The notes under the pieces are model-generated. The model saw only the letters and a program-made list of their open reading frames with translations, had not been told where the DNA came from and searched no databases. This document shows positions 42,947 to 51,983 of a stretch of 64,000 nt of DNA, one piece after another. The stretch covers positions 1,798,001-1,862,000 of the forward strand of contig NZ_OBEL01000001.1 of NCBI RefSeq assembly GCF_900215605.1. Reading direction: 5' to 3'. How positions within the stretch are numbered: the first letter of the stretch is position 1; the number at the start of each line of letters is the position of its first letter. The position numbers and the translations under genes were made by a program. This stretch comes from Cohaesibacter gelatinilyticus (lineage in GTDB: Bacteria > Pseudomonadota > Alphaproteobacteria > Rhizobiales > Cohaesibacteraceae).

Positions 42947-44230
42947 ATGGCCGTAAGCTCGCAAACAGCCCCACTGACCGATGACAGACAGCCCCAATTG
43001 GGGTTTGATCCGAAGAAGCTGAAAGCACAATTGCGTGTTGCAGAGCGTCGCAAGACCATACGCGCCCTCACCCTTGTTGCTCCATTATTTCTCTTCGTAC
43101 TGGTTTTCTTCCTTTTCCCCATCGGCTCATTATTGGAACGCTCCGTCAACAGTCCCGAATTTGTCACGATTTTTCCTCAGTCTGCGGCAATTTTGGAGCA
43201 ATCTGACAATCTTGAAAACCTCGATGAGCAAGCCTTCTACGCAGCTCTCTTCACCGAGCTGCGCACCTCTGCCAAGGAACGCACCTTCGGTCCTGTAGGA
43301 CGCCGCCTCAATCAGGACGTGCCCGGCTTTATTTCTCTGTTCAAAAAGACCGCTCGCAAGATCAAGAAGGAAAAGAAAATTCCGAGTGATCCCAAGGCAT
43401 GGTTCGTGGAAAAACATGAGAATTGGGCAAATCCGACCTACCTGCATGCCATGAAGCGTGCTTCCAGCGCCTGGACTGATTTCTACATGCTCACAGCGCT
43501 GGATTTGCAACGCAATGATGCAGGCAACATCCAGGCGGTTGATGAGCAAAAGGCTCTCTTTGTCGACATCCTCATCCGAACCATGGAAATCAGCTTCGGC
43601 GTCACCATCATCTGCGTCATACTGGGTTATCCTGTGGCTTGGGTATTGGCCCATGCCTCTGACAATGTGCGCAATGTCCTGCTGATCGGCGTTCTATTTC
43701 CTTTCTGGACATCACTCTTGGTACGAACTGCCGCATGGATCATCGTTTTGCAGAAAGAAGGCCCCATCAATTCCTTCCTGCAGACCCTGCATATCATCGA
43801 TGAACCTCTGCAACTGGTCTTCAACCGCTTTGGCGTCTATGTGGCCCTGACCCACATCCTGCTGCCATTTTTGGTACTGCCGCTTTATTCGGTGATGAAA
43901 GCGATCCCGAATGACTATATGCGCGCGGCCAAAAGTCTTGGCGCCAAGCCATGGGTTGCTTTCTTGCGGGTCTATTTCCCACAAAGCCTGCCTGGTCTGT
44001 CCGCTGGCGCCATTCTGGTCTTCATTCTCTCCATTGGTTACTACATCACGCCAGCATTGGTTGGCGGACCAAAAGATCAGATGATTTCCTATTTCATCGC
44101 CTTCTATACCAATAACACCATCAACTGGGGTCTGGCTTCCGCACTTGCTTTCATCCTTCTGGTGGTCACCCTCGTCTTCTACTCGCTTTATCAGCGCGTG
44201 ACAGGCGGCAAAGCAGGCATGGGAGTATAA
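42947..44230 (+). CDS. PotB-like ABC permease with large inserted domain
   Basis: This 427-residue permease has TM1 at about 42-65 (LTLVAPLFLFVLVFFLFP). A hydrophilic, mostly helical stretch of about 130 residues follows (about 70-205, rich in K, E and D) before the remaining five helices from about 210 on. The ATPase-docking loop is MRAAKSLGAKPWVAFLRVYFP (about 325-345, read in parts). Enteric PotB has about 275 residues, so the insert is the striking feature; by topology it should face the periplasm. It lies 3 bases before the second permease. Confidence 0.86.
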   Translation: MAVSSQTAPLTDDRQPQLGFDPKKLKAQLRVAERRKTIRALTLVAPLFLFVLVFFLFPIGSLLERSVNSPEFVTIFPQSAAILEQSDNLENLDEQAFYAALFTELRTSAKERTFGPVGRRLNQDVPGFISLFKKTARKIKKEKKIPSDPKAWFVEKHENWANPTYLHAMKRASSAWTDFYMLTALDLQRNDAGNIQAVDEQKALFVDILIRTMEISFGVTIICVILGYPVAWVLAHASDNVRNVLLIGVLFPFWTSLLVRTAAWIIVLQKEGPINSFLQTLHIIDEPLQLVFNRFGVYVALTHILLPFLVLPLYSVMKAIPNDYMRAAKSLGAKPWVAFLRVYFPQSLPGLSAGAILVFILSIGYYITPALVGGPKDQMISYFIAFYTNNTINWGLASALAFILLVVTLVFYSLYQRVTGGKAGMGV

Positions 44231-44233
44231 GAC

Positions 44234-45061
44234 ATGATCAAACTCGATCCTTCCCTGTCAAAAAGCGAACGCATCAGCGTGATAGCAACATGGATTGCCG
44301 CCCTGCTGGTTATCCTGTTCCTGATGGCGCCGATCATCACAATCGTGCCGCTATCCTTCACATCTGACAGTTTGCTCTCCTATCCTATTCCCGATTGGAG
44401 TCTGCGCTGGTATGAAGTGTTGTTCGGATCTGAAATGTGGATGCGAGCACTTTGGAACTCGCTCTATATCGCCTTCTTCGCCACCATCCTGGCCATGATC
44501 CTTGGCACAGTGGCGTCCGTCGGCCTGACCAGTCCCAACTTCCCTTTCAAAGGGGCTGTGATGGGTCTGCTCCTGACCCCGATGATTGTTCCTATCATCA
44601 TCACGGCTGTTGCATCCTATTTCTTCTATGCCAAGCTCGGACTGACCAATACCTATCTCGGCATGATCCTGGCACACGCGCTGCTCGGAACACCCTTTGT
44701 GGTGATCACCGTGACAGCAACTCTGCTGGGCTTTGACACCAATCAGGTCCGTGCGGCTTATAGCTTGGGTTGCAAACCTATCCCGACTTTCTTCAAGATC
44801 GTGGTTCCGCAAATTCAGCCCGGCATCATTTCCGGCGGCCTGTTTGCCTTCGTCACAAGTTTCGATGAAGTCATCGTCGCCCTTTTCATGGCTGGCACCG
44901 AGCAGTTCACCCTGCCACGTCAGATGTTTGCCGGCATTCGTGAGAATATCGACCCGACCATCGCCGCCGTCGCCACCGTTATGATCCTGATCTCGCTTGT
45001 CCTGCTATTGGGCGTTCAATGGGTAACCGCCCGTAGCGAGAAGCTTAGGAACAAGAAATAA
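44234..45061 (+). CDS. PotC-like ABC permease
   Basis: This 275-residue permease of ordinary length has about six membrane helices, the first at about 19-40. The docking loop is VRAAYSLGCKPIPTFFKIVVPQI (about 171-193, read in parts), followed by FVTSFDEVIVALFMAG, a hallmark of the spermidine/putrescine family. It pairs with the upstream larger permease and is followed 13 bases later by the ATPase gene. Confidence 0.9.
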   Translation: MIKLDPSLSKSERISVIATWIAALLVILFLMAPIITIVPLSFTSDSLLSYPIPDWSLRWYEVLFGSEMWMRALWNSLYIAFFATILAMILGTVASVGLTSPNFPFKGAVMGLLLTPMIVPIIITAVASYFFYAKLGLTNTYLGMILAHALLGTPFVVITVTATLLGFDTNQVRAAYSLGCKPIPTFFKIVVPQIQPGIISGGLFAFVTSFDEVIVALFMAGTEQFTLPRQMFAGIRENIDPTIAAVATVMILISLVLLLGVQWVTARSEKLRNKK

Positions 45062-45074
45062 GAGAGAGTGACCA

Positions 45075-46166
45075 ATGCTCATGCAAGATAACAAAAGCTT
45101 CGTCCGTTTCGAAAATATCCAGAAAACCTATGATGGCGAGACTCTGGTCATCAAGAACCTCAATCTGGATATCGCCAAGGGTGAGTTCGTCACCTTGCTT
45201 GGCCCCTCCGGCTCAGGCAAATCCACATCTCTGATGCTGCTCGCAGGCTTTGAACAGCCAACAGCTGGCACCGTCTATCTGGATGGCAATCCGCTGAATT
45301 CCGTTCCGCCATATGAGCGTAATATCGGAATTGTCTTCCAAAACTATGCCCTTTTCCCGCACATGACAGTGCTGGAAAATATCGCGTTTCCGCTAACTGT
45401 CCGAAAGATGGGGAAAGCGGAAGCCATGGAGCGGGCTCAAAAGGCACTGGATATGGTGCGGTTGGGGGCGTTCGGGGATAGACGCCCCACCCAGCTTTCC
45501 GGTGGCCAACAGCAACGCATCGCCGTAGCCCGCTCTCTGGTCTTTGATCCAGCCCTCGTTCTGATGGATGAGCCATTAGGAGCCCTGGACCGCAAGCTAC
45601 GCGAAGAAATGCAGATCGAGATCAAGCATATCCATGAAAATCTCGGTGTGACCATTGTCTTCGTAACCCACGATCAGGACGAAGCTTTGACCATGTCCGA
45701 CAAAGTTGCGGTCTTCAACGATGGCATCATCCAGCAATATGACACACCAGCTACGCTGTATGAAAAGCCATCCAACACCTTCGTAGCCAGCTTCCTGGGC
45801 GAAACCAACATGCTCAAAGGTTCCATCAACAAGCAGGCTGAAGGCAAGGCAGAAGTGAAGCTGGCTTGCGGATCTACAATTCTGTCAACTGCGGTCGATC
45901 CGCACGACAACGGTGACCCGACCACCCTTTGCATTCGCCCTGAGCGCATTCAGCTGAAAGAAGATCATGGCGATGAGGATAATGGCCTGCATACCACTGT
46001 TGTAGAAACCATCTATCACGGAGCCTTTGCCAAGGTCGTTCTGGCGCTGAACAGCGGAGAACAGCTCAAAGCGCTGGTTCGCGCAGGCAATATCAACGCC
46101 GACCTGACTCCAGGTCACAAAATTCTGGCAACCTTTGCCAGCGAGGACGCTAGAGCCCTCGCATAA
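45075..46166 (+). CDS. PotA/PotG-like ABC transporter ATP-binding protein
   Basis: This 363-residue ATPase has Walker [10 protein letters not shown] (about 39-47), Q-loop [13 protein letters not shown], signature [15 protein letters not shown] (about 138-152), Walker [13 protein letters not shown] and switch His in [15 protein letters not shown]-terminal TOBE regulatory domain follows (about 280-360). It starts at MLMQDNKSF or two codons later. It closes the importer operon and is followed by a strong terminator shared with the convergent dehydrogenase region. Confidence 0.93.
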   Translation: MLMQDNKSFVRFENIQKTYDGETLVIKNLNLDIAKGEFVTLLGPSGSGKSTSLMLLAGFEQPTAGTVYLDGNPLNSVPPYERNIGIVFQNYALFPHMTVLENIAFPLTVRKMGKAEAMERAQKALDMVRLGAFGDRRPTQLSGGQQQRIAVARSLVFDPALVLMDEPLGALDRKLREEMQIEIKHIHENLGVTIVFVTHDQDEALTMSDKVAVFNDGIIQQYDTPATLYEKPSNTFVASFLGETNMLKGSINKQAEGKAEVKLACGSTILSTAVDPHDNGDPTTLCIRPERIQLKEDHGDEDNGLHTTVVETIYHGAFAKVVLALNSGEQLKALVRAGNINADLTPGHKILATFASEDARALA

Positions 46167-46223
46167 ATTCTTCTCCCGGCTCCGGGGGCGGCGGTCTCTG
46201 TCCCCGGAAAGGAAGGTAAACTT

Positions 46224-46258
46224 AAGCCCATCCGCTTTTGCGTGATGGGCTTCTTTTT
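46224..46258 (+). terminator. intrinsic terminator after the polyamine-type importer
   Basis: AAGCCCATC (46224-46232) pairs perfectly with GATGGGCTT (46244-46252), followed by CTTTTTT. It lies 57 bases after the ATPase stop codon. Confidence 0.88.
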
Positions 46259-46335
46259 TGTGCAAACATTCTGTTATCAAAAAAAGCCGGAAGCATCCCT
46301 GCTCACGGCCTTGTCTGTTTTATCAAATAGCTGAT

Positions 46336-47778
46336 TTAGCCAGCAAAGGTATAAGCGGTTTTCACAGTGGTGTAGAATTCCGCTGCATAACGCCCCTGCT
46401 CACGAGAGCCATAAGAAGACCCTTTACGGCCGCCAAATGGCACATGATAGTCAACGCCAGCCGTTGGCAGATTGACCATGATCATCCCAGCCTCGGAACG
46501 ACGCTTGAATTCACGTGCAGATTTCAGATTACTGGTGCATATACCTGAGGACAGACCGAAGTCAGTATCATTGGCAACGCTAAGCGCTTCATCAAAATCA
46601 GCAACTTTGATCACACTGGCACAAGGGCCAAAGATCTCTTCGCGAGATACGCGCATTTGGTTGGTTGCATTCAGGAACATGGCCGGACGCTGATAATAGC
46701 CTTCGGTCTTGCCGTTGATCTGCTCACCACCGACAACTTCCGCGCCTTCCTGCCCTGCAACGGCAACATAATCCAAATTGTTGGCGAGCTGAGATTGCGA
46801 CACCACAGGACCAATCTGAGTTGCCGGATCACAGGCATCACCAATCACCAGCTTACCCATGGCTTCATTCATCTTTTCAACGAACGCGTCGTGAATGCCT
46901 TCCTGAACAATTAGCCTGGAAGAAGCCGTACAACGCTGACCGGTTGAGAAGAAGGCCCCATTGAGACAAGCTCCTACGGCAACATCCAGATCGGTATCAT
47001 TCAACACAACCATCGGGTTTTTGCCGCCCATTTCCAGCTGTACTTTTTTCAAGCCTTCCGCCGCTTTCACAGCAATTCCACGCCCGACAGGAACAGAACC
47101 GGTAAAGGAGATGGCATTGATTTCCTTATGCGCCAGCATGGCATTGCCAACCACGGAACCGGAGCCCATGACAAGGTTGAACACACCAGCAGGACATCCA
47201 GCTTCTTGAATGATCTCCGCCAAAGCATGAGCAGAAGCTGGTGTAATTTCGGCGGGTTTGAAGACGATGGTGTTGCCATAGCAAAGGGCTGGCGCAATCT
47301 TCCATGCCGGAATGGCAATCGGAAAGTTCCATGGGGTGATCATACCAACCACGCCCACAGGCTCACGAGTTACATCGACATCAATGTCAGGACGAACAGA
47401 TGCCAATACATCACCCGCATTGCGCAGGGCTTCACCAGCGAAGAATTTGAAAACCTGAGCAGCACGAATAGTCTCGCCAATGCCCTCAGCCAGTGTCTTG
47501 CCTTCTTCACGAGATAGCAGAAAGCCCAGCTCATCCTTACGAGCCATGATCGCATCAGAGACTTTATCCAGCAGATCAGCACGTACTTGTGGAGATGCCA
47601 GAGCCCAACCCGGCAAGGCCTCATTGGCGGCAGCCACTGCAGCATCGACATCAGCGGCTTCTGCTTTGGCATAGAGACCAATCAGGTCAGCAACATTGGA
47701 TGGATTTCGATTCTCAGATACATCAGCACCATCAACCCAATTACCGGCGATCAGATTTTGAAAAACGCTATCAGCCAT
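46336..47778 (-). CDS. NAD(P)-dependent semialdehyde dehydrogenase (ketoglutarate- or succinate-semialdehyde type)
   Basis: This is a 480-residue aldehyde dehydrogenase from the ATG giving MADSVFQNLIAG, with GGAG 5 bases upstream; a GTG two codons earlier is possible. NAD(P)-binding markers are TPWNFPIAIPAWKIAPAL and FTGSVPVGRGIA. The catalytic Glu is in LEMGGKNP and the catalytic Cys in STGQRCTASSR. The C-terminal PFGGRKGSSYGSREQG resembles alpha-ketoglutaric-semialdehyde dehydrogenases, but the place next to gabT argues for succinate semialdehyde. It is 140 bases after gabT, with a terminator-like hairpin between. Confidence 0.85.
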   Translation of the reverse strand: MADSVFQNLIAGNWVDGADVSENRNPSNVADLIGLYAKAEAADVDAAVAAANEALPGWALASPQVRADLLDKVSDAIMARKDELGFLLSREEGKTLAEGIGETIRAAQVFKFFAGEALRNAGDVLASVRPDIDVDVTREPVGVVGMITPWNFPIAIPAWKIAPALCYGNTIVFKPAEITPASAHALAEIIQEAGCPAGVFNLVMGSGSVVGNAMLAHKEINAISFTGSVPVGRGIAVKAAEGLKKVQLEMGGKNPMVVLNDTDLDVAVGACLNGAFFSTGQRCTASSRLIVQEGIHDAFVEKMNEAMGKLVIGDACDPATQIGPVVSQSQLANNLDYVAVAGQEGAEVVGGEQINGKTEGYYQRPAMFLNATNQMRVSREEIFGPCASVIKVADFDEALSVANDTDFGLSSGICTSNLKSAREFKRRSEAGMIMVNLPTAGVDYHVPFGGRKGSSYGSREQGRYAAEFYTTVKTAYTFAG

Positions 47779-47852
47779 AACCACTCCAGATCATTTGTAT
47801 GCATTCAATTTTCGCAGCTTTTCGCCACTTCCCGGCCCCCAATATGGGCCAC

Positions 47853-47890
47853 AAAAAAATGCGCATGAGAGGAAAAACATACCCTCATGC
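47853..47890 (-). terminator. attenuator-like hairpin between gabT and the dehydrogenase
   Basis: On the minus strand GCATGAG (complement of 47884-47890) pairs with CTCATGC (complement of 47863-47869) and is followed after three bases by seven T (complement of 47853-47859). It may end part of the gabT transcripts before the dehydrogenase. Confidence 0.6.
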
Positions 47891-47918
47891 ACATGCTTCA
47901 TCCACGCAAAAATGCCTT

Positions 47919-49217
47919 TTACGCATTTGCCGTCTTGGCAATAGCAGCCTCGACAGAGGCTTCAATCATGTCCAGCGCCTCATCAACCATCTCGGTTGGA
48001 GTGGTCAGTGGTGGCAGTAGACGAATGGCATTTCCACGGGTACCGCAAGGCAGAATGATCAGACCGCGCTCTTCTGCTTCCGCAACAATCGCACCGGTCA
48101 GTGCTGCATCTGGTTGATTGACATCACCATCCTTGACCAACTCAAAGGCCACCATGGCACCAAGGCCACGGACATCGCCAATCACTTCCATACCCTGACG
48201 CTGGGACAGAGCTTTCAAACGAGCTTGAATGCGATCCCCAATCTCATTGGCTTTGTCGCAAAGCTTCTCTTCTTCGATCACATCCAGCACTGCATTCGCC
48301 GCAGCAACGGCCAACGGATTACCGGCATAGGTACCACCAATACCGCCAACAGGAGCAGAATCCACGATCTCTGCACGGCCAGTCACAGCGGAGAGCGGGA
48401 AGCCACCGGCCAGCCCCTTAGCCATCACAGTCAAGTCCGGAATGACACCGGAATGTTCAAACGCAAAGAGCTTACCGGTGCGGGCCATACCTGCCTGAAC
48501 CTCATCAGCAATCAGCAAAATGCCATATTGGTCAGCAAGTTTACGCAATTCTTGCAGGAATTCGGTCTGCGCAATATTGAAACCACCCTCGCCCTGAACA
48601 GGCTCAATAATGAAAGCAGCCACACGCTCAGGATCAACCGATGTTGCCAGCATACGGTTCAGCTCGCCCATGGCATGCTCGGTGGTGATGCCATGATAGT
48701 TGTTCGGGAATGGCGCATGCATCACTTCAGGCGGCATCGCACCGAAATTCTTCTTATACGGATTAACCTTGCCACACAAAGCCATACCCATCAGCGTGCG
48801 ACCATGGAAAGCACCGGAGAAAGCAATCACACCAGAACGTCCGGTGTAAGCACGCGCCATTTTCACCGCATTCTCGACGGCTTCTGCACCAGTGGTGACC
48901 AGCATGGTTTTCTTTTCGAAATCGCCCGGCGTCACTGCATTCAGGCGCTCGGCCAGTGTCACATAGCCTTCATAAGGCGCCACATGGAAGCAGGTATGCG
49001 TGAAGCTCTCGGCCTGTTTGGCAACAGCCGCCATAACCTTTGGGTGACGATGACCGGTATTGTTCACGGCAATGCCAGCCGCAAAATCGATGAAGCGACG
49101 GCCGTCCACGTCCCACAATTCAGCATTTTCAGCTCGTTCTGCATAAATGCCACGTGTGGCCACACCTTGCGCGATGGCTGCAGTGCGCCGATCCTTCAAA
49201 GCGGCTGTCTGAGTCAT
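47919..49217 (-). CDS. gabT: 4-aminobutyrate aminotransferase
   Basis: This 432-residue class III PLP aminotransferase starts MTQTAALKDRRTAA, with GGAG 7 bases upstream. It moves the amino group of GABA to 2-oxoglutarate, giving succinate semialdehyde. Markers are FIDFAAGIAVNNTGHRHPKV, TTGAEAVENAVKMARAYTG, FSGAFHGRT, IEPVQGEGGFN, LLIADEVQAGMARTG and the PLP Lys in VMAKGLAGGFPLS. It is divergent from a PuuR-like regulator and upstream of the semialdehyde dehydrogenase, a normal GABA degradation set. Confidence 0.93.
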   Translation of the reverse strand: MTQTAALKDRRTAAIAQGVATRGIYAERAENAELWDVDGRRFIDFAAGIAVNNTGHRHPKVMAAVAKQAESFTHTCFHVAPYEGYVTLAERLNAVTPGDFEKKTMLVTTGAEAVENAVKMARAYTGRSGVIAFSGAFHGRTLMGMALCGKVNPYKKNFGAMPPEVMHAPFPNNYHGITTEHAMGELNRMLATSVDPERVAAFIIEPVQGEGGFNIAQTEFLQELRKLADQYGILLIADEVQAGMARTGKLFAFEHSGVIPDLTVMAKGLAGGFPLSAVTGRAEIVDSAPVGGIGGTYAGNPLAVAAANAVLDVIEEEKLCDKANEIGDRIQARLKALSQRQGMEVIGDVRGLGAMVAFELVKDGDVNQPDAALTGAIVAEAEERGLIILPCGTRGNAIRLLPPLTTPTEMVDEALDMIEASVEAAIAKTANA

Positions 49218-49227
49218 GCATTTTCTC

Positions 49228-49280
49228 CAATGCTCAATAATTCGACATACAGAACCATATCAATGCTCAATATATTGCGC
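49228..49280. promoter_or_regulatory. repeated 12-mer and palindrome between gabT and the XRE regulator
   Basis: CAATGCTCAATA occurs at 49228-49239 and again at 49261-49272, 33 bases apart (three helical turns). The second copy runs into a palindrome with a perfect CAATATATTG core (49268-49277) inside GCTCAATATATTGCGC. It is a good candidate operator for the adjacent regulator acting on gabT. Confidence 0.6.
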
Positions 49281-49400
49281 AATTCATTTCTCACTCTTTT
49301 GACATTTGCCAGCAGATTGCTATTTTGAGACAGGTGAGTCAGTCCTTGCACGCAATCAGGTCGATCCAAGCAGGGCACAACGGCAATCAGGACGAGAAAT

Positions 49401-49988
49401 ATGACGGATTCTGAGCAATTTGAGGTAGGAAGTCGGTTGAAGGAGCTGCGTCAGTCTGCGGGCCTCTCCCAAAGACAACTCGCCGATCTTGCCTCCGTTC
49501 CCCACGGACAGATCTCCATGATCGAGACCGGCAGATCCAGCCCATCCGTTGCTTCCTTGCGCAAGATATTGGGCGGCATGTCCATTACCATGTCAGATTT
49601 CTTCGCACCGGATAAACCCCTCAATCAGGAAATCTTCTTCACGCCCAATGATCTGATTGACCTGACAAGTCAGCTCTACAAGGACGATAATCCAGAGCAA
49701 GCGCGCATCTCCCTCAAACAGGTCGGCAATGCCAAGGCCCATAACCTGCAAATCCTGCAGGAGCGCTATGAGCCAGGCGCGGACACTGGTAAAACCCATC
49801 TGGAGCATGACGCCAACGAAGGCGGTATCGTCATTTCCGGAGAGATTGAGCTGACGGTAGGCGATCAGACACGCATACTCAAAGCCGGTGACAGCTTCCT
49901 GTTTGACAGCAACCAGCCCCACCGCTTTCGTAATGTCTCTGACCGTCCGGCTGAAGTCGTCTCAGCCTGTACCCCACCCTATCTTTGA
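49401..49988 (+). CDS. XRE-family regulator with C-terminal cupin (PuuR-like)
   Basis: This 195-residue protein has an N-terminal XRE helix-turn-helix (about 9-65, with LSQRQLADLASVPHGQISMIETG in parts) and a C-terminal cupin_2 domain (about 115-190, GGIVISGEIELTVGDQ and GDSFLFDSNQPHRFRN). This is the architecture of PuuR, the putrescine-responsive repressor. It is divergent from gabT, so it probably represses gabT and the dehydrogenase until a polyamine or GABA-like ligand is present. Confidence 0.88.
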   Translation: MTDSEQFEVGSRLKELRQSAGLSQRQLADLASVPHGQISMIETGRSSPSVASLRKILGGMSITMSDFFAPDKPLNQEIFFTPNDLIDLTSQLYKDDNPEQARISLKQVGNAKAHNLQILQERYEPGADTGKTHLEHDANEGGIVISGEIELTVGDQTRILKAGDSFLFDSNQPHRFRNVSDRPAEVVSACTPPYL

Positions 49989-50011
49989 GCAACCCTTACA
50001 ATTGCAGGTAC

Positions 50012-50038
50012 AAAAAAACCCCGATCAAAAGATCGGGG
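50012..50038 (-). terminator. intrinsic terminator after the iol operon
   Basis: On the minus strand CCCCGATC (complement of 50031-50038) pairs with GATCGGGG (complement of 50019-50026) over a TTTT loop and runs into seven T. It lies about 70 bases past the iolG stop codon. Confidence 0.88.
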
Positions 50039-50109
50039 TAAGTTGAGTATCAGGCCGGACAGCAGGTCTCAACGCTGCCCAACCAGGTTGGCCAAAAAAC
50101 TCTCAGGGG

Positions 50110-51099
50110 TTATGAGAGTTTTACAGATTTGCCGGTCTCAAGGGATTGAACAGCAGCATCGGCCAGTTCCAGAGCTTTCAGGCCATCGATTCCGCTCGGA
50201 TAGGATCTCTCCTCACCGGCCAGAATGGCGCAGAAAGTCTGAAGCTCGGATTTGTAAGCTTCGGCATAACGCTCCATGAAGAAGTCCAGAAGCGGATCCT
50301 GGCTATAGCCTTCTTCATTGGCGATCACGACAGTGGTCGGGCGCATATTCTCGGCACTTGCCATGCCTTTGGAACCATGGACTTCAACGCGCTGGTCATA
50401 ACCATAACTCGCACGACGACTATTGGTGATGACAGCGATTTTACCAGAAGCGGTACGAAGGGTTGCAGTAGCGGTATCAACGTCACCAGCCTCGCCGATT
50501 GCAGGATCGGTCAAAACGGAACCGGTAGCGGACACTTCAACGACTTCTTCGCCGAGCAAGAAACGCGCCATGTCAAAATCATGGATCATCATGTCACGGA
50601 ACAAGCCGCCAGAACGCTTCACATAATCGATCGGTGGGGCGGATGGATCACGAGAGGTGATCTGTACCAACTCGACATTACCAACCTTGCCAGCATCAAG
50701 TGCTTCGCGAACCTTTGAGAAATTCTGGTCAAAACGGCGGTTGAAGCCGATCATCAGCTTTACGCCTGCTTTGTCAGCAGTTTTCAAACAAGCGCGAACA
50801 CGCTCAGCGCTGAGGTCAACCGGCTTCTCACAGAAGATCGCCTTGCCAGCCTGCGCAGCTTGCTCGATCTGATCTGCATGCAGATCGGTTGGTGTTGCAA
50901 TGATAACGGCATCAATTTTGTCATCATGCATGATCTGCGAAACTGTTGCCTGACGCGCTCCGGTCAGAGCAGTTACAAAAGCAGCCGCTTCGTCAACCGG
51001 ATCGAAAACAGCAGTAATTTCTACATTATCCAGCGCAGCAACAGCGCGCGCATGTGTCTGGCCAATACGGCCGGCACCCAAAAGACCAATTCTGATCAT
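50110..51099 (-). CDS. iolG: inositol 2-dehydrogenase
   Basis: This is a 329-residue protein from the ATG giving MIRIGLLGAGRIGQTHA, with AGGAG 7 bases upstream. It is a Gfo/Idh/MocA oxidoreductase: N-terminal Rossmann NAD site GAGRIG (about 8-13), FCEKPVDLS with the conserved Glu-Lys-Pro (about 93-101), and GGLFRDMMIHDFDMARFL with the catalytic Asp and His (about 165-182). It oxidises myo-inositol to scyllo-inosose. It is the last gene of iolC-iolE-iolB-iolG. Confidence 0.92.
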   Translation of the reverse strand: MIRIGLLGAGRIGQTHARAVAALDNVEITAVFDPVDEAAAFVTALTGARQATVSQIMHDDKIDAVIIATPTDLHADQIEQAAQAGKAIFCEKPVDLSAERVRACLKTADKAGVKLMIGFNRRFDQNFSKVREALDAGKVGNVELVQITSRDPSAPPIDYVKRSGGLFRDMMIHDFDMARFLLGEEVVEVSATGSVLTDPAIGEAGDVDTATATLRTASGKIAVITNSRRASYGYDQRVEVHGSKGMASAENMRPTTVVIANEEGYSQDPLLDFFMERYAEAYKSELQTFCAILAGEERSYPSGIDGLKALELADAAVQSLETGKSVKLS

Positions 51100-51156
51100 T
51101 CTATCACTCCTGTTCAGGCCTGGAGGAAATCCGCCAAGCCTGAAATTTTGCATACC

Positions 51157-51969
51157 TTATTGCTTGGCATCGCGTTGCGCGATCCAATCGTGATCTGGAT
51201 GATTTTTGAAGCGCCATTTGCGCATTGGGCCCGCCATGACGTTGAGATAATACATCTCATAACCATAAGGCGACCCACATGGATGATGGCCTTTTGGAAC
51301 CAGAACCACATCTCCATCATCCACGGCCATGGTTTCATCCAGCTCGCCATCTTCAGTGAAAACGCGCTGAATGCCATATCCTTGCTTGGGGTTGAGACGA
51401 TGATAATACGTCTCTTCCAGATAAGTCATATCCGGATAATTGTCTTCATCATGCCGGTGCGGCGGATAGCTGGACCAGTTGCCTTGAGGGGTAAAGACCT
51501 CGGTTACCAGCAGACTGTCAGCAACATCCCGCTCTTCCATGGCGATGGCATGGATATACCGGGTATTGGCACCCTTGCCACGCTCTTCCTGCTCAATCTC
51601 GTTCGGATCCAGCACTTGTGCTTTGTGCCCACCATTGCCCGGAGCCGTGCAGATGGCCAACACACATTTGGTGGTGGCTTTGGCGGACCACTCAGCCCCA
51701 TTCGGAATATAGACACAATGAGGTTTCTTGCGCTCGAACACGTCCATGCGGTCGCCCTGTTCACCAAAGCTAACCCCATCAACTGTAATCTCGGCCTTGC
51801 CCTCGACAAGCACGAGGATGACCTCACGATCACCGGTAGCCTCGGCAGCGTCTTCACCAGTTTCGAGATGATAAAGCCCAAAACCGACATAGCCCCAATT
51901 TGCATCCTCTGGCGTGATGTCATGCACCTTGCCAGACGTTCCCTTTGGTTTGCGAAGTAGATCCGCCAT
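51157..51969 (-). CDS. iolB: 5-deoxy-glucuronate isomerase
   Basis: This is a 270-residue bicupin from the ATG giving MADLLRKPKGTSG; another ATG lies one codon earlier. IolB converts 5-deoxy-D-glucuronate to 2-deoxy-5-keto-D-gluconate. Markers are WGYVGFGLYHLETGE, GNWSSYPPHRHDED (metal-binding His pair, about 163-176), YLEETYYHRLNPKQGYG and VLVPKGHHPCGSPYGYEMYYLN in parts. It lies 15 bases after iolE in the same operon. Confidence 0.95.
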   Translation of the reverse strand: MADLLRKPKGTSGKVHDITPEDANWGYVGFGLYHLETGEDAAEATGDREVILVLVEGKAEITVDGVSFGEQGDRMDVFERKKPHCVYIPNGAEWSAKATTKCVLAICTAPGNGGHKAQVLDPNEIEQEERGKGANTRYIHAIAMEERDVADSLLVTEVFTPQGNWSSYPPHRHDEDNYPDMTYLEETYYHRLNPKQGYGIQRVFTEDGELDETMAVDDGDVVLVPKGHHPCGSPYGYEMYYLNVMAGPMRKWRFKNHPDHDWIAQRDAKQ

Positions 51970-51983
51970 CATTCTTCTCCCGA

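Noticed and set aside
48114-49328. Open frame of 404 codons antisense to gabT
   Set aside because: It is the mirror of a well-conserved aminotransferase. The translation is rich in His, Thr and Arg without any recognisable domain.
50860-51960. Open frame of 366 codons antisense to iolB and iolG
   Set aside because: It covers two conserved genes in the opposite direction and shows no domain or ribosome site. The same applies to long antisense frames at 52050-52979, 53033-53986 and 56008-56982.
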